Shown: positions 43,596 through 52,985, counted from the first letter of the stretch. The stretch is 64,000 nt of DNA from an uncultured Clostridia bacterium (GCA_944393405.1 CALYAC010000010.1:1-64000); one strand, 5' to 3'. The notes: generated from the letters alone by a model not told the origin. Numbers and translations: made by a program.

Positions 43596-44120
43596 ATGAA
43601 GAAAAAAATAGCTGCAATATTTATGACAATCATACTAACTCTAATGATGTTAACAATAAATATAAATGCAACAAATATCCAAGAAAATAATGGAGTAATA
43701 CCATTAAATAATGATGTAACACCAATTCAACAAGAAGTACAACAAACAACAACACAAACACAAGAACAAGCGCAGCAACAAGCAACAAATACAACACCTG
43801 ATTTAAAAAATGATGCTACAGTTAATTTAGTAGAGATAAAAGATAAAGAACTTGAAACATTAAAAGATTATCAAGATTCTTATGGTGATAATACATATGG
43901 TTTAGTTGCATATTTATTGAATATAATTAGAATTTACAGTATACCATTTGGATTCGTAGGAATTGCTATTAGTGGTATCTATAGATATATAATTGGAATA
44001 AGAAAACTAGACGTTAGAGATAAAGGTTTTGGAGCTATGATAGGTATAATAACAGTAATGGTTATTTGTCAAATCTTACCATTAGTGTTTGCAATAGTTG
44101 TAAAAGGCTGGAGGGGTTAA
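43596..44120 (+). CDS. Small secreted/membrane protein with VirB2/TrbC-like topology
   Basis: 174 residues from ATG 43596; GGAGG is 12 bases upstream, so a start at 43533 remains possible. Signal peptide (KKKIAAIFMTIILTLMM), a Gln/Thr-rich linker (EVQQTTTQTQEQAQQQ), then two hydrophobic helices joined by a short basic loop: YSIPFGFVGIAISGIYRYII, GIRKLDVRDKG, FGAMIGIITVMVICQILPLV. This is the topology of type IV secretion pilins, but I see no other secretion genes. It lies four bases before the CpaE-like gene, so co-expression is likely. Confidence 0.6.
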   Translation: MKKKIAAIFMTIILTLMMLTININATNIQENNGVIPLNNDVTPIQQEVQQTTTQTQEQAQQQATNTTPDLKNDATVNLVEIKDKELETLKDYQDSYGDNTYGLVAYLLNIIRIYSIPFGFVGIAISGIYRYIIGIRKLDVRDKGFGAMIGIITVMVICQILPLVFAIVVKGWRG

Positions 44121-44123
44121 CAA

Positions 44124-46613
44124 ATGAAAGTATTATTTGCCGTAAATAATGAAAGTATTTCTGAATCTATTATAAAGAAATATCAGCAAGAATACAAAGA
44201 GATTATAACAAGTAAAAACGTATATTATTTTGATGCAATAACAAGAGAACTACAAAAAGATAAAACTTATGACAGGATTGTTATTAGTGAAGATGTTGAA
44301 CCATTTGCTAATAATAATTATGGAGTAATTGATAAATTTATTTTTGAAAGATTAGATAGTATTAGTGATGAAGCAACAGGAAATAATGGACAAGATATAC
44401 CAATAATATTAATATGTGCAGATAGAAGATCTAAATCAGAAAATATATTAGTAAAAATTTTTGGAATAGGTATATATAATGCGCTACTTGGACAAGATAG
44501 AACAATATCAAATGTTTGTGAATTAATGAATAAACCTCGTAGTAAAAAAGAGGCTAAGGTTTATTATAGAATAGAGGCTGATGATGTTGAATATAAATCA
44601 GAAACTGAAGGTGATGTAAACGAAGTAGAAATTCAAAATATATTAAATCACTATAAAAAATTAGGAAAAAATGAAGATGAATATGTAAGAAGTTTTGATA
44701 ATATAGCAGGACAATATACTGATGCACAATTAAGAGTTATATGTAAATTCTTACCATTAAATGTAAAAGCAGTATTAGAGGAAAGTTCACCTAAATACCA
44801 AGAATTAATTACTTTTGGAACAGTAACACCAAGTTCTATGCAAACCGGAAAGAAAATAAAACATCCTAAATATGTTCCTAATGAAGATTATTATAAATCT
44901 AAAAATAGTAAAAATAATATTCAAGATGTAAAAAAGGACATTACAACAAAAAATATAGGTGAATCTGAGTTAACAAAACCTGTTATTATACCAACTATAG
45001 CAGGAGTAAAAAAGAAAGAAAAACAAACTTTAACAAATGAAAGTGATAAAAATAAGACAAATACTGTAGAAGTGAAAAAGAATAAAGAAGTAGAAGAAAA
45101 GAAAAATAATAGCTTAAATACAAATGAAATAGAAGATATTTTACAATCAGTTGAAATTGATATTTCAGATACAACAGATTCTTCTAATGATAGTAAAAAG
45201 GTAGAGCAAGTAGAAGAGGCACCAAAAAAGAGAAGAGGAAGACCTAAAAAAATTAAAACACAAGAAGAAATTGAAGCTGAAAACAAACCAAAAAGAGGTA
45301 GAGGAAGACCTAAAAAAGTTCAAGTAGTTGAAAAAGTTGAGGAACCTGAAGAGGACGAAGAAGCAGTTGATTTATTTGGATTAGGAGAAGAGGAAGAAAA
45401 ACAAGAAGATAATAATGGAGAACTAATATTACCAGGACTTGATGAAGAAAATGATGATAGCAATGAAAATGAATTAGTTTTACCAGGATTAGATGATGAT
45501 ACTGACGATAATAAAGAAGATGAAGAAACAGTTGATTTATTTGGGCTAGGAAGTGACGAAGAAGATTCTAATACATCTAGTTCAAATAGTGATATAAATA
45601 ATATTTCAAATCAAAACAATAACCAAATAAATAATAATTATAGCAATGTTGGTTTTGATACATACAGCAGCAATAATGATATATCTGCTAATGAGATAGA
45701 AAAAACAAGAAATAATAATTATGGTGATGAAAATTTAAAAAATCTTATTAGTATGACAAATAAATTAGTTGCGTTTGTTGGAACATCTAAAAATGGAACA
45801 TCATTTATTGTTAATAGTATAGCAGAAATATTATCTAAAAAAGGAATTAAAACAGCCATATTAGATTTAACACAAAATAAAAATTCATATTATATATATA
45901 CTCAAAATGATGAAGAATTAAGAAAAATTGCATATACATGTATAGATGGTTTAAATAATGGTGTAACTCAAGGCATAGAAGTTAGCAAGAATTTAACTGT
46001 ATATACAACTTTACCAGATAGACATGATGAATTTAATAGTTTTGAAAATATTTTAAAAACATTAATGCAAAATTATTCGTTAGTATTAATGGATTGTGAT
46101 TATGAGACAAACTATGCATATTTTAATTTAGCAAAAGAAATTTATTTAGTACAAAGTTTTGATATTCTAACTATTCAACCATTAACTGCATTTTTAAGAA
46201 ATCTTAAATCAAGAAATATCTTAGACCCTAATAAATTAAGAGTGGTTTTAAATAAAGTTTTAAGAGTTAGAAGTATATCAGAAAGAGTTATAATAGGTGG
46301 AATGTCATCATACAATGATCCATCAATGTCATATATGACAGAGCTTTTTGATAAAGATAATATACAATATTGTTCAATACCTTTTGATCAAGAGGCATAT
46401 TCAAGGTATTTGGATGGATTAGTTAATTGTGAAGTATCAACAAAAGGCTATCCTAAAAATATTATGGCAGCATTAGAAAAATTAGGAAATATGATTTATC
46501 CATTATTAAATAATGATAAACCAGCAAATAAATTTAATGCATATAATACAAATACAAGTAATTTTTCAAATGATATGAATGAAACATTAAATAAAATGAA
46601 AAATAGATATTAA
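44124..46613 (+). CDS. CpaE-like protein with AT-hooks and degenerate ParA/MinD domain
   Basis: 829 residues. N-terminus (1-140) looks like an atypical receiver domain. The middle is low-complexity with two AT-hook motifs, KKRRGRPKK and KRGRGRPKK (about 365-398), which bind AT-rich minor grooves, and acidic repeats: VDLFGLG twice and LPGLD twice (about 415-475). Residues about 540-800 are ParA/MinD-like: LVAFVGTSKNGTSFIVNSIA, TAILDLTQNKNSYYIY, YSLVLMDCDYET. The Walker A has SKNGTS where KGGxGKT is usual, so ATP binding is doubtful. CpaE acts in pilus localisation; no Tad genes are seen. Function unknown. Confidence 0.65.
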   Translation: MKVLFAVNNESISESIIKKYQQEYKEIITSKNVYYFDAITRELQKDKTYDRIVISEDVEPFANNNYGVIDKFIFERLDSISDEATGNNGQDIPIILICADRRSKSENILVKIFGIGIYNALLGQDRTISNVCELMNKPRSKKEAKVYYRIEADDVEYKSETEGDVNEVEIQNILNHYKKLGKNEDEYVRSFDNIAGQYTDAQLRVICKFLPLNVKAVLEESSPKYQELITFGTVTPSSMQTGKKIKHPKYVPNEDYYKSKNSKNNIQDVKKDITTKNIGESELTKPVIIPTIAGVKKKEKQTLTNESDKNKTNTVEVKKNKEVEEKKNNSLNTNEIEDILQSVEIDISDTTDSSNDSKKVEQVEEAPKKRRGRPKKIKTQEEIEAENKPKRGRGRPKKVQVVEKVEEPEEDEEAVDLFGLGEEEEKQEDNNGELILPGLDEENDDSNENELVLPGLDDDTDDNKEDEETVDLFGLGSDEEDSNTSSSNSDINNISNQNNNQINNNYSNVGFDTYSSNNDISANEIEKTRNNNYGDENLKNLISMTNKLVAFVGTSKNGTSFIVNSIAEILSKKGIKTAILDLTQNKNSYYIYTQNDEELRKIAYTCIDGLNNGVTQGIEVSKNLTVYTTLPDRHDEFNSFENILKTLMQNYSLVLMDCDYETNYAYFNLAKEIYLVQSFDILTIQPLTAFLRNLKSRNILDPNKLRVVLNKVLRVRSISERVIIGGMSSYNDPSMSYMTELFDKDNIQYCSIPFDQEAYSRYLDGLVNCEVSTKGYPKNIMAALEKLGNMIYPLLNNDKPANKFNAYNTNTSNFSNDMNETLNKMKNRY

Positions 46614-46662
46614 TATATATAATATAAAAAATATTAAACGAAAGTAGAAGAGGTGATATCTT

Positions 46663-47766
46663 TTGATAATAGCAGTAATATTAATACTAGTGGCCATAAC
46701 AATAGGATTAATGTTATATAATATATCTATAAATAAGAAAATAGAAAATTTTAATAATATAAATCAAAGGGTTACTAATTTAAATATATTGCAAGATTTT
46801 ATGGATACAATAAGTAAAGCAGCAACAGTAGAGGAAAAAATTAATCAGATAAACAATATTCTTATCGAAAGATATCAAATAAAATATTCAACAATAGTTG
46901 TATATGATGGAACTAAGTATATTGTTAAAGCCTCAAATGTTGATGAGAAACATTGGGATGCATTAAGTGATTTACAATCAGAACCTTTATTTTCAGAAAG
47001 TATACAAACATCAATTCCAAAGTATGTAACTGTAGAAGGTGACAATGAAAGATTACCATATCAAAAAATGGAATTTGCAAGAGCAAAATGTGCAATGTTT
47101 TTCCCTTTATATATAGACAATGTTTATATAGGATATTGGTTAATTGAAGGAAGTAAACCACATGAATTTGACTCAATGGATACAACTATATTAGAAGTTA
47201 TAAGAAATAATATTGTTTCAATACTTAGAACTGTTGAAAATCAAAAAATAATAGAGTCAATAGTTAGAGATGATAAATTTAGTAGTTTAAAATCAGCAGA
47301 ATATCTATATGGAGAAGGAAGAAAGATTATTGATCATTATACGACTTCGACAGTATGCATGTATAGAATTTCAAATCTAGAAAAAATTAATGAAGATATA
47401 AGCAGAAAAACAGGTGATAAAGTTATTACAAAAGTAACAGAAGTAGTAAAATCTAATTTGTCAAATGAATATGTATTTGTAAGATATATGGGTCCTAAAT
47501 TTGCAATTGTATTTTCAGGAGTGGATAAAGAAGCTGTAATGGGATTCATGGAACAAATAAAAGAACAAGTTGAGAATATAGAAGTTGAACCTGTTGATGT
47601 TGAGTTTGAAACAGAAGAAGATGATGAAGATATAGTAGCAAAACCAAAGATAAATGTAATAATGTCTACATACTATAAAGGAACAGCTTTAGAAGGAGTT
47701 CTAAAGAAGCTTGAAGAATATTTGGATAGCGCAGATAAGAATGAAAATGAAATAAATGAATTATAG
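46663..47766 (+). CDS. Membrane GAF protein with degenerate GGDEF domain
   Basis: 367 residues from TTG 46663 behind GAGGTGAT. Membrane span 1-22, coiled linker, GAF-like domain about 45-190 ([37 protein letters not shown]), then a GGDEF-like domain about 205-355. Where a diguanylate cyclase has GGDEF it reads [10 protein letters not shown], so cyclase activity is not expected. An acidic insert ([13 protein letters not shown]) interrupts it. It follows the CpaE-like gene and precedes ireB, so it may sense a ligand for this cluster. Confidence 0.7.
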   Translation: MIIAVILILVAITIGLMLYNISINKKIENFNNINQRVTNLNILQDFMDTISKAATVEEKINQINNILIERYQIKYSTIVVYDGTKYIVKASNVDEKHWDALSDLQSEPLFSESIQTSIPKYVTVEGDNERLPYQKMEFARAKCAMFFPLYIDNVYIGYWLIEGSKPHEFDSMDTTILEVIRNNIVSILRTVENQKIIESIVRDDKFSSLKSAEYLYGEGRKIIDHYTTSTVCMYRISNLEKINEDISRKTGDKVITKVTEVVKSNLSNEYVFVRYMGPKFAIVFSGVDKEAVMGFMEQIKEQVENIEVEPVDVEFETEEDDEDIVAKPKINVIMSTYYKGTALEGVLKKLEEYLDSADKNENEINEL

Positions 47767-47779
47767 GGAGGTATGTAAT

Positions 47780-48037
47780 ATGTCAGTTATGGACGAAACA
47801 GTAAGTTTTAAAGTTGAGAGAGATAAAAGCATTAAGGCAAGAGAGATACTTAAGGAAGTATATAATGCCTTACAAGAGAAAGGCTACAACCCAATAAATC
47901 AAATTGTAGGATACATTCTTTCTGGGGATCCTACATATATAACAAGTCATAATAATGCTAGAAACTTAATTAGACAAATAGAAAGAGATGAGTTATTAGA
48001 AAAAATGGTAAAAAATTATATAGGGTTAGATGATTAA
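47780..48037 (+). CDS. ireB: IreB family regulatory phosphoprotein (UPF0297)
   Basis: 85 residues from ATG 47780 (GGGAGG upstream). Clear family match: [67 protein letters not shown]. In Enterococcus IreB is a substrate of the Ser/Thr kinase IreK and affects cephalosporin resistance. The ireB-ruvX-DUF1292 order is as in Bacillus (yrzL-yrrK-yrzB). It overlaps ruvX by 8 bases. Confidence 0.93.
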   Translation: MSVMDETVSFKVERDKSIKAREILKEVYNALQEKGYNPINQIVGYILSGDPTYITSHNNARNLIRQIERDELLEKMVKNYIGLDD

Positions 48038-48467
48038 TATGAGAAAAATTGGTATAGACTATGGTGATAGCAGAGTGGGAATAGCTATAACTGATGAATT
48101 GGGAATAACAGCTCAAGGACTAGAAACAATTCATCATAATGGTAATGACAAAATAGTTTTAAAAAGATTAGAAGAAATTTTTGATGAGTATGATATAGAT
48201 ACTATAGTTATAGGAATTCCTATTAATATGAATGGAACTAAAACAGAAAGAGTAGAAGTTACTGAAAAGTTTATTCATAAATTAAAATGTAAGTTTAATA
48301 CTGTAAAAATAGAAAAAATTGACGAAAGACTAACTACTGTAGCAGCACATAGAACAATGAATTATTTAAATATAAACAAACATAATAAAAAAAATATAGT
48401 TGATACCATATCCGCAGTATATATATTAGAAACCTATATGAATAAAATAGAAAAAAACAATAATTAA
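48030..48467 (+). CDS. ruvX: Holliday junction resolvase-like protein YqgF/RuvX
   Basis: 145 residues; ATG 48030 overlaps the ireB stop, ATG 48039 is the alternative. RNase H-like fold: [20 protein letters not shown] (first Asp), [35 protein letters not shown] (acidic residue) and [17 protein letters not shown] (last Asp). The family resolves recombination junctions or matures 16S rRNA. Conserved place between ireB and the DUF1292 gene. Confidence 0.93.
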   Translation: MINMRKIGIDYGDSRVGIAITDELGITAQGLETIHHNGNDKIVLKRLEEIFDEYDIDTIVIGIPINMNGTKTERVEVTEKFIHKLKCKFNTVKIEKIDERLTTVAAHRTMNYLNINKHNKKNIVDTISAVYILETYMNKIEKNNN

Positions 48468-48527
48468 AAAGATATTAATATTGTAGAAATACAAAAAAAT
48501 ATATATTATTTTGAAAGGAGAATACAA

Positions 48528-48851
48528 ATGAATAATGATGAAGTTAACCAAGTTTCAAATGAAGAAAACGGAGAGGAATTAGATAATATAATAGTACTTA
48601 ATGATGAAAACGGTGAAGAAATTGAATTTGAATTTCTTGATTTAATAGAATATGAAGGCGAAGAATATGTAGTATTATTGCCAAATGATGAAGATGATGA
48701 TGCTGGTGAAGTTGTAATATTAAAATTAGAAGACAGCGATTCAGAAGATGAAGAATCATATGTAAGTGTTGAAGATGAAGATGTATTACAAAGTGTATTC
48801 GAAATATTCAAAGAGAAATTCAAAGATGAATTTAATTTCATAGACGAATAA
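48528..48851 (+). CDS. DUF1292 family acidic protein
   Basis: 107 residues, ATG behind AAAGGAG, very acidic. Family strings: NIIVLNDENGEEIEFEFLDL, IEYEGEEYVVLLPND, EVVILKLED, EESYVSVEDEDVLQSVFEIF. Corresponds to B. subtilis YrzB; function unknown. Ends the conserved three-gene block and is followed by a terminator. Confidence 0.9.
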   Translation: MNNDEVNQVSNEENGEELDNIIVLNDENGEEIEFEFLDLIEYEGEEYVVLLPNDEDDDAGEVVILKLEDSDSEDEESYVSVEDEDVLQSVFEIFKEKFKDEFNFIDE

Positions 48852-48865
48852 TATTATTTAAATTA

Positions 48866-48896
48866 AAGGCACTCTTATAAAGGGTGCTTTTTTTAT
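48866..48896 (+). terminator. Terminator after the DUF1292 gene
   Basis: AAGGCACTC, loop, GGGTGCTTTTTTTAT. Confidence 0.85.
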
Positions 48897-48969
48897 ATAA
48901 AAGTACTTGTATTATAAATTAATTATGATAAAATATATTTATGTATAGATATTCAAAGGAGGAAAATTT

Positions 48970-49443
48970 ATGAAGAACTTTTCAAGTTGGTTGATAGCAA
49001 TGTTTGCACTTATGTTTTGGGCATTCAGATTAGTAGGAACACTAATGTATAGTATAGGAAAAGATTTTATGTTTGCACCAGCAAGTATGAGTTTTGAAAT
49101 AGCATTGTTATTTATAACATTTATATGTATTTGTTTTATGGTAAAAAGAAAGTTATTGGCAGCATTAATATATTGTGCCGCACATTTTATATATTATGGT
49201 CCAGCATTTGCAACTCACTTTATGCAAATGATAAATGGAAGTTTATCAACAGAATTATATATGGGTACATTATTTGAGTTATTTGCATTAGGACTTGCAA
49301 TAGCAGCTTTATTTGATGTATTATTAGACAAAAATAGAAAGGCACATCCAAAAGATAAGAAAACAGATTGGTTTTATACAAATAAAGACTATGATAGAAA
49401 ACTTGATGAGAGAGCCGATAAAAATAATTATAGAACTTTATAG
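48970..49443 (+). CDS. Hypothetical membrane protein
   Basis: 157 residues behind AAAGGAGGA. Four hydrophobic segments in the first 120 residues (LIAMFALMFWAFRLVGTLMY, FEIALLFITFICICFMV, LLAALIYCAAHFIYYG, MGTLFELFALGLAIAALFDV), then a charged tail (DKNRKAHPKDKKTDWFY) likely in the cytoplasm. I do not recognise the family. Single gene with a strong terminator. Confidence 0.7.
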   Translation: MKNFSSWLIAMFALMFWAFRLVGTLMYSIGKDFMFAPASMSFEIALLFITFICICFMVKRKLLAALIYCAAHFIYYGPAFATHFMQMINGSLSTELYMGTLFELFALGLAIAALFDVLLDKNRKAHPKDKKTDWFYTNKDYDRKLDERADKNNYRTL

Positions 49444-49462
49444 TATATGTAAATATATTTAG

Positions 49463-49497
49463 TATGGACTTTAAAGCATTCTTTAAAGTCCATATTT
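49463..49497 (+). terminator. Terminator after the hypothetical membrane gene
   Basis: TATGGACTTTAAAG, CATT, CTTTAAAGTCCATA, TTT: perfect 14-base stem. Confidence 0.8.
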
Positions 49498-49539
49498 AAA
49501 ATAAATATAAATGATTATTTAAGTAGAAGAGAGAAATAA

Positions 49540-50028
49540 ATGAAAATACTAATAATTGGAATTGTAGCAAGTGGGAAAACGACATTAGCAAAAAAATTAT
49601 CTAAAGAATATAATATAAAACATTATGAAATAGATTTAATAGTTCATGATGATAAAGATAATTATAAAAGAACAAATGAAGAACAACAAAATTTAATAAA
49701 GAGGATAAATGAAAATGATAATTGGATAATAGAAGGTACACTAAGAAAAAATTTATTTAACTTATTACAACTAGCTGATATAATAATATATTTAGATATA
49801 CCACTAATGGTTAGAAAAAGAAGAATTTTAACAAGATTTATAAAGCAAAAGCTTAGAATAGAGAAATCCAATTATAAACCAGATTTAAAGATGCTAAAAA
49901 ATATGTATAAATGGACAAAAGATTTTGAAAAAAATAAAAAAGAATTTGAAAATACAATATCAAAATCTGGTAAAAAAATTATAGTTTTAAAAAGTAAAAA
50001 AGAAATAGAAAGTTTTAAGATACAATAA
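49540..50028 (+). CDS. P-loop nucleotide kinase-like protein (FlaR/adenylate kinase-related)
   Basis: 162 residues. Walker A at the start: ILIIGIVASGKTTLAKKL (residues 3-20). HYEIDLIVHDD, WIIEGTLRKNLFNLLQLADI, IIYLDIPLMVRKRRILTRFI match the small kinases once called topology-modulation protein FlaR, related to adenylate and shikimate kinases. The substrate is not known. A HAD phosphatase gene follows after 26 bases, so the two may form a small operon. Confidence 0.75.
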   Translation: MKILIIGIVASGKTTLAKKLSKEYNIKHYEIDLIVHDDKDNYKRTNEEQQNLIKRINENDNWIIEGTLRKNLFNLLQLADIIIYLDIPLMVRKRRILTRFIKQKLRIEKSNYKPDLKMLKNMYKWTKDFEKNKKEFENTISKSGKKIIVLKSKKEIESFKIQ

Positions 50029-50054
50029 AATTATGTAAAGGAAAGAAAAAAGAG

Positions 50055-50687
50055 ATGAATGGAATAATATTTGATTTAGATGGTACTTTATGGGAAGTTA
50101 TAGATTCAACAAAGGAGAGTGCAGATGTGATTACTAAAAAACATAATTTGCCGGAAATAACAAGAAAAACAATATGTAGTGTTTTTGGACTAGGTAAATA
50201 TGATTCTGCAAGAAAATATTTTCCTAATATAGAAATAAATAAAGCAATGGAATTATTAGATGAAATTGCAAAAGTAAATATACAAAACTTAAGAGAAAAA
50301 GGCGGAAATATATATCCTAACATAGAAAAAACATTATTAGTTTTAAAGAATAATTTTAATTTATATATTGTTAGTAATACAGCTGAAACAGAATATATAG
50401 AAGCTTTTTTAGAATCTTCTAAACTAAAAAGATATTTTACAGATTGGATTGCAGCAAGTAGCTTAAATTTAACAAAAGGAGAGGCAATACAAAAAATAAT
50501 TAAAGATAATAATATAATAAATTCTGTATATGTAGGTGATACATCTAAAGATTTAGAGGCAACTTTAGAGGCAAATATTCCTTTTATACATGTTAGATAT
50601 GGATTTGAGAAAGATCTAAATTGTAAATATAATATAAATGATTTTTCAGAATTACCAGCAGTTATAGAAAAGGTGACAAAAAGATAA
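50055..50687 (+). CDS. HAD-family hydrolase
   Basis: 210 residues. HAD motif I FDLDGTL with nucleophile Asp (residues 6-12), motif II LYIVSNTAE, motif III Lys in LNLTKGEA, motif IV VYVGDTSKDLEATLEANI. The helical cap between motifs I and II marks subclass I (phosphoglycolate phosphatase/beta-phosphoglucomutase type). Substrate unknown. SD AAAGGAAAG is upstream of the ATG. Confidence 0.85.
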   Translation: MNGIIFDLDGTLWEVIDSTKESADVITKKHNLPEITRKTICSVFGLGKYDSARKYFPNIEINKAMELLDEIAKVNIQNLREKGGNIYPNIEKTLLVLKNNFNLYIVSNTAETEYIEAFLESSKLKRYFTDWIAASSLNLTKGEAIQKIIKDNNIINSVYVGDTSKDLEATLEANIPFIHVRYGFEKDLNCKYNINDFSELPAVIEKVTKR

Positions 50688-50710
50688 TAAATGTTTATAG
50701 TTACTATTTA

Positions 50711-50747
50711 GTAAAAAGATTGTATATATTTATATATAATCTTTTTA
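50711..50747 (+). terminator. Terminator after the HAD gene
   Basis: GTAAAAAGATT and AATCTTTTTAC arms with TATATA repeats inside. Confidence 0.75.
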
Positions 50748-50748
50748 C

Positions 50749-50777
50749 TTTATTAATATGTAAATTTATGGTATAAT
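50749..50777 (+). promoter_or_regulatory. Extended -10 promoter of the CutA-like gene
   Basis: TTTATT, 17 bases ending TATGG, TATAAT. The -35 is weak but the -10 region matches the promoters at 9187, 41449 and 57422. Confidence 0.65.
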
Positions 50778-50846
50778 TATTAAGAATTTATTTAAATAAT
50801 AGATAATAAAAAGGCAAAAAGATTAATAGAAAGAAGAGTGTAGTTA

Positions 50847-51164
50847 ATGTCTATTTATTGTATGATTGAAATTGCATTTGATAAAAAAAGTGAAGTAGAT
50901 AAAGTTACAGAAGAATTGTTAAATAGAAAAATAGCAGTCAGTTGCCAAGTAGTTGAAAGCAAAAGTTATTGGAATTGGAAATCACAAAGAGAGAGTAGTA
51001 AAGAATATTTAATGTTTGTAAAAACAAAAAAAGAGTTTGAAAAAGAAATATATGAAGTAGTTAAAAAAATTCATAGTTATAGTTGTTTTGAATTTGCAAC
51101 ATTTAACTTAGAAAGTTGTAATGATGATTATTTGAAATGGATAGATAATGAAACAAAAAAATAA
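50847..51164 (+). CDS. CutA1-like divalent-ion tolerance protein
   Basis: 105 residues. The CutA pattern is visible: MIEIAFDKKSEVDKVTEELL, then KIAVSCQVVESKSYWNWKSQ where classical CutA reads AACV..I.S.Y.W, then EYLMFVKTKKE and VVKKIHSYSCFEF. CutA forms trimers; its role in metal tolerance is uncertain. The end overlaps the reading frame before rbgA slightly, suggesting one operon. Confidence 0.75.
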   Translation: MSIYCMIEIAFDKKSEVDKVTEELLNRKIAVSCQVVESKSYWNWKSQRESSKEYLMFVKTKKEFEKEIYEVVKKIHSYSCFEFATFNLESCNDDYLKWIDNETKK

Positions 51165-51192
51165 ACATAATTTAAAAGAAGAGGTGAATTTT

Positions 51193-52092
51193 ATGGGAGA
51201 AAATACAAGTCAAATGAATATTAACTGGTATCCTGGACATATGGCTAAAACTAAAAGACAAATTATAGAAGATTTAAAACTTGTTGATATAGTAGTTGAA
51301 ATTGTAGATGCAAGAATTCCAATGTCAAGTATGAATCCGGATATAGAAGGATATATAAAAAATAAAGATAGACTTATTGTGTTAAATAAATATGACTTAG
51401 CAGATGAAGCGCAAAATAAACTATGGGTTAATAGATTTAAATCTAAAGGATTAGAATCAGTATTAGTAAATTCTAATAACGGAGACGGAATAAATGCAGC
51501 AATAAAGAAAATAGAAGAAATTTATGAAAAAGCTCAAGCTAAATATCAAAATAAAGGTAGAATAGGAAAAGCTATAAGAGTAATGGTAATAGGTATACCT
51601 AATGTAGGAAAATCTTCATTTATTAATCGTATTTCAAGAAGAAATTCTGCAACTGTTGGAAATAGACCTGGTGTTACTAGACAAAAGCAGTGGATTAGAA
51701 TTAATAGTAATATAGAATTATTAGATACACCTGGAGTGTTATGGCCAAAATTTCAAAACGAAGAAATAGCTCTTAATTTAGCCTACACAGGAACAATTAA
51801 AGATGATGTATTAGCTACAATAGAGGTTGGATTTAGCTTATTGAAATATTTAATTAATAATGATAGAGACAAATTAGAGATAAGATATAAACTTAGCAAT
51901 GATGAAATTAATGAAATTTTAAATAGTGATTTGGAAGAAAATGAAAAAGCATTAGAAATTTTGCATTTAATAGGAAAGAAAAGAGGAGCAATTATTTCAG
52001 GAGGAAATATTGACGAAGAAAAAACAGCAAAGATAATATTAGATGACTTTAGAAGTGGAAAAATAGGCAGAATAACTATAGAAAAATTATAA
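51193..52092 (+). CDS. rbgA: Ribosome biogenesis GTPase RbgA
   Basis: 299 residues from ATG 51193 (GAGGTGA upstream; an earlier ATG at 51148 lacks an SD). Needed for late 50S assembly. Circularly permuted GTPase: NWYPGHMAKTKRQI, VDARIPMSSMNP, G4 NKYDLAD, then G1 GIPNVGKSSFINRI, G2 GNRPGVTRQKQWI, G3 LDTPGVLWPKF. The histidine-free C-terminal helical domain binds 50S. mrnC follows directly. Confidence 0.95.
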   Translation: MGENTSQMNINWYPGHMAKTKRQIIEDLKLVDIVVEIVDARIPMSSMNPDIEGYIKNKDRLIVLNKYDLADEAQNKLWVNRFKSKGLESVLVNSNNGDGINAAIKKIEEIYEKAQAKYQNKGRIGKAIRVMVIGIPNVGKSSFINRISRRNSATVGNRPGVTRQKQWIRINSNIELLDTPGVLWPKFQNEEIALNLAYTGTIKDDVLATIEVGFSLLKYLINNDRDKLEIRYKLSNDEINEILNSDLEENEKALEILHLIGKKRGAIISGGNIDEEKTAKIILDDFRSGKIGRITIEKL

Positions 52093-52128
52093 TAGATTAT
52101 GAGTTTAATTAAGAAAAGAGGATTAAAA

Positions 52129-52527
52129 TTGGAATTAATAGATAGAAAAAGGGAAGAAGCAGATGTAAATACAATGTCACCTCTAGTATGGGCATATATT
52201 GGTGATAGCGTTTATGAATTATATATTCGAATGCATTTAGTTAATAGTTCAAAAGCTAAGCCTCATAAATTGCATATTGAATCAATAAAATATGTTAAAG
52301 CAAAGGCTCAAGCTGATATATTGAAAAGAATTGAAAATAACTTAAGTGAGAAAGAGTTAGAAATTATAAAAAGGGGAAGAAATGCAGAAAATCATCATCT
52401 TCCTAAAAATGCAACAGTACAAGACTATATGTATTCTACAGGATTTGAAGCTCTTATAGGTTATTTATATTTGACCAAGCAAGATGAAAGATTGCAAGAA
52501 ATTTTAAAAATGTGTATAGATGATTAG
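52129..52527 (+). CDS. mrnC: Mini-ribonuclease III
   Basis: 132 residues from TTG 52129, preferred because AGAGGA lies seven bases upstream and the N-terminus then matches B. subtilis MrnC in length; ATG 52099 has no SD. Processes 23S rRNA precursor. RNase III catalytic pattern: LVWAYIGDSVYELYIRMHL (acidic residues), KPHKLHIESIKYVKAKAQAD, EKELEIIKRGRNAEN, YMYSTGFEALIGYLYL. No dsRNA-binding domain, as expected. A bidirectional terminator follows. Confidence 0.9.
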   Translation: MELIDRKREEADVNTMSPLVWAYIGDSVYELYIRMHLVNSSKAKPHKLHIESIKYVKAKAQADILKRIENNLSEKELEIIKRGRNAENHHLPKNATVQDYMYSTGFEALIGYLYLTKQDERLQEILKMCIDD

Positions 52528-52552
52528 AAAAAAAATAAGGTGAAAATAAAGT

Positions 52553-52590
52553 AAAAAAAAAGATAATTTTTTAAAATTATCTTTTTTTTA
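52553..52590. terminator. Bidirectional terminator between mrnC and tRNA-Glu
   Basis: AAAAAAAAGATAATTTT and AAAATTATCTTTTTTTT: A- and T-runs on both sides. Confidence 0.85.
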
Positions 52591-52597
52591 CAAAGTT

Positions 52598-52672
52598 TGG
52601 TGACCCCTACGGGAATCGAACCCATGATTCAGCCTTGAGAGGGCTGCGTCTTAACCGCTTGACCAAGGGGCC
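52598..52672 (-). tRNA. tRNA-Glu (anticodon CTC), CCA encoded
   Basis: On the reverse strand GGCCCCT pairs with AGGGGTC; anticodon stem CAGCC/GGCTG with loop CTCTCAA gives anticodon CTC. TpsiC arm ATGGGTTCGATTCCCGT. Typical Glu D-arm TGGTCAAGCGGTTAAGAC. Confidence 0.93.
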
Positions 52673-52691
52673 AAAATATATAACATATATA

Positions 52692-52721
52692 TTTATACCA
52701 TAAATGTACTATATTAGTCAA
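52692..52721 (-). promoter_or_regulatory. Promoter of tRNA-Glu
   Basis: On the reverse strand TTGACT, 18 bases ending TATGG, TATAAA. Confidence 0.6.
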
Positions 52722-52766
52722 GTATAGTAATGAGAAAATAAAAAATAAAAAAATTTAAAAAAAGTA

Positions 52767-52795
52767 TTGACAATGTCATATAAAAAGTTTATAAT
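52767..52795 (+). promoter_or_regulatory. Promoter of the first tRNA-Gly
   Basis: TTGACA, 17 bases, TATAAT: full consensus, 30 bases before the tRNA. Confidence 0.85.
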
Positions 52796-52824
52796 ATTAA
52801 TTGTTCCGCAAATGAGAACAAAAT

Positions 52825-52898
<74 letters not shown>

Positions 52899-52904
52899 AA
52901 TTGT

Positions 52905-52930
52905 AAAACGGCTTAAGAGCCGTTTTTTTG
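52905..52930 (+). terminator. Terminator after the first tRNA-Gly
   Basis: AAAACGGCTT, AAGAGCCG, TTTTTTTG. Confidence 0.85.
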
Positions 52931-52985
52931 TGTGCTTATAAATTATATAAAAAGTTATAAAAAGCAATTTGCTATAAAATAAAAG

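Noticed and set aside
43596..44120. Type IV secretion or conjugation locus
   Set aside because: Only the two-helix pilin-like topology is present; no VirB4, VirD4, relaxase or other partner genes are adjacent.
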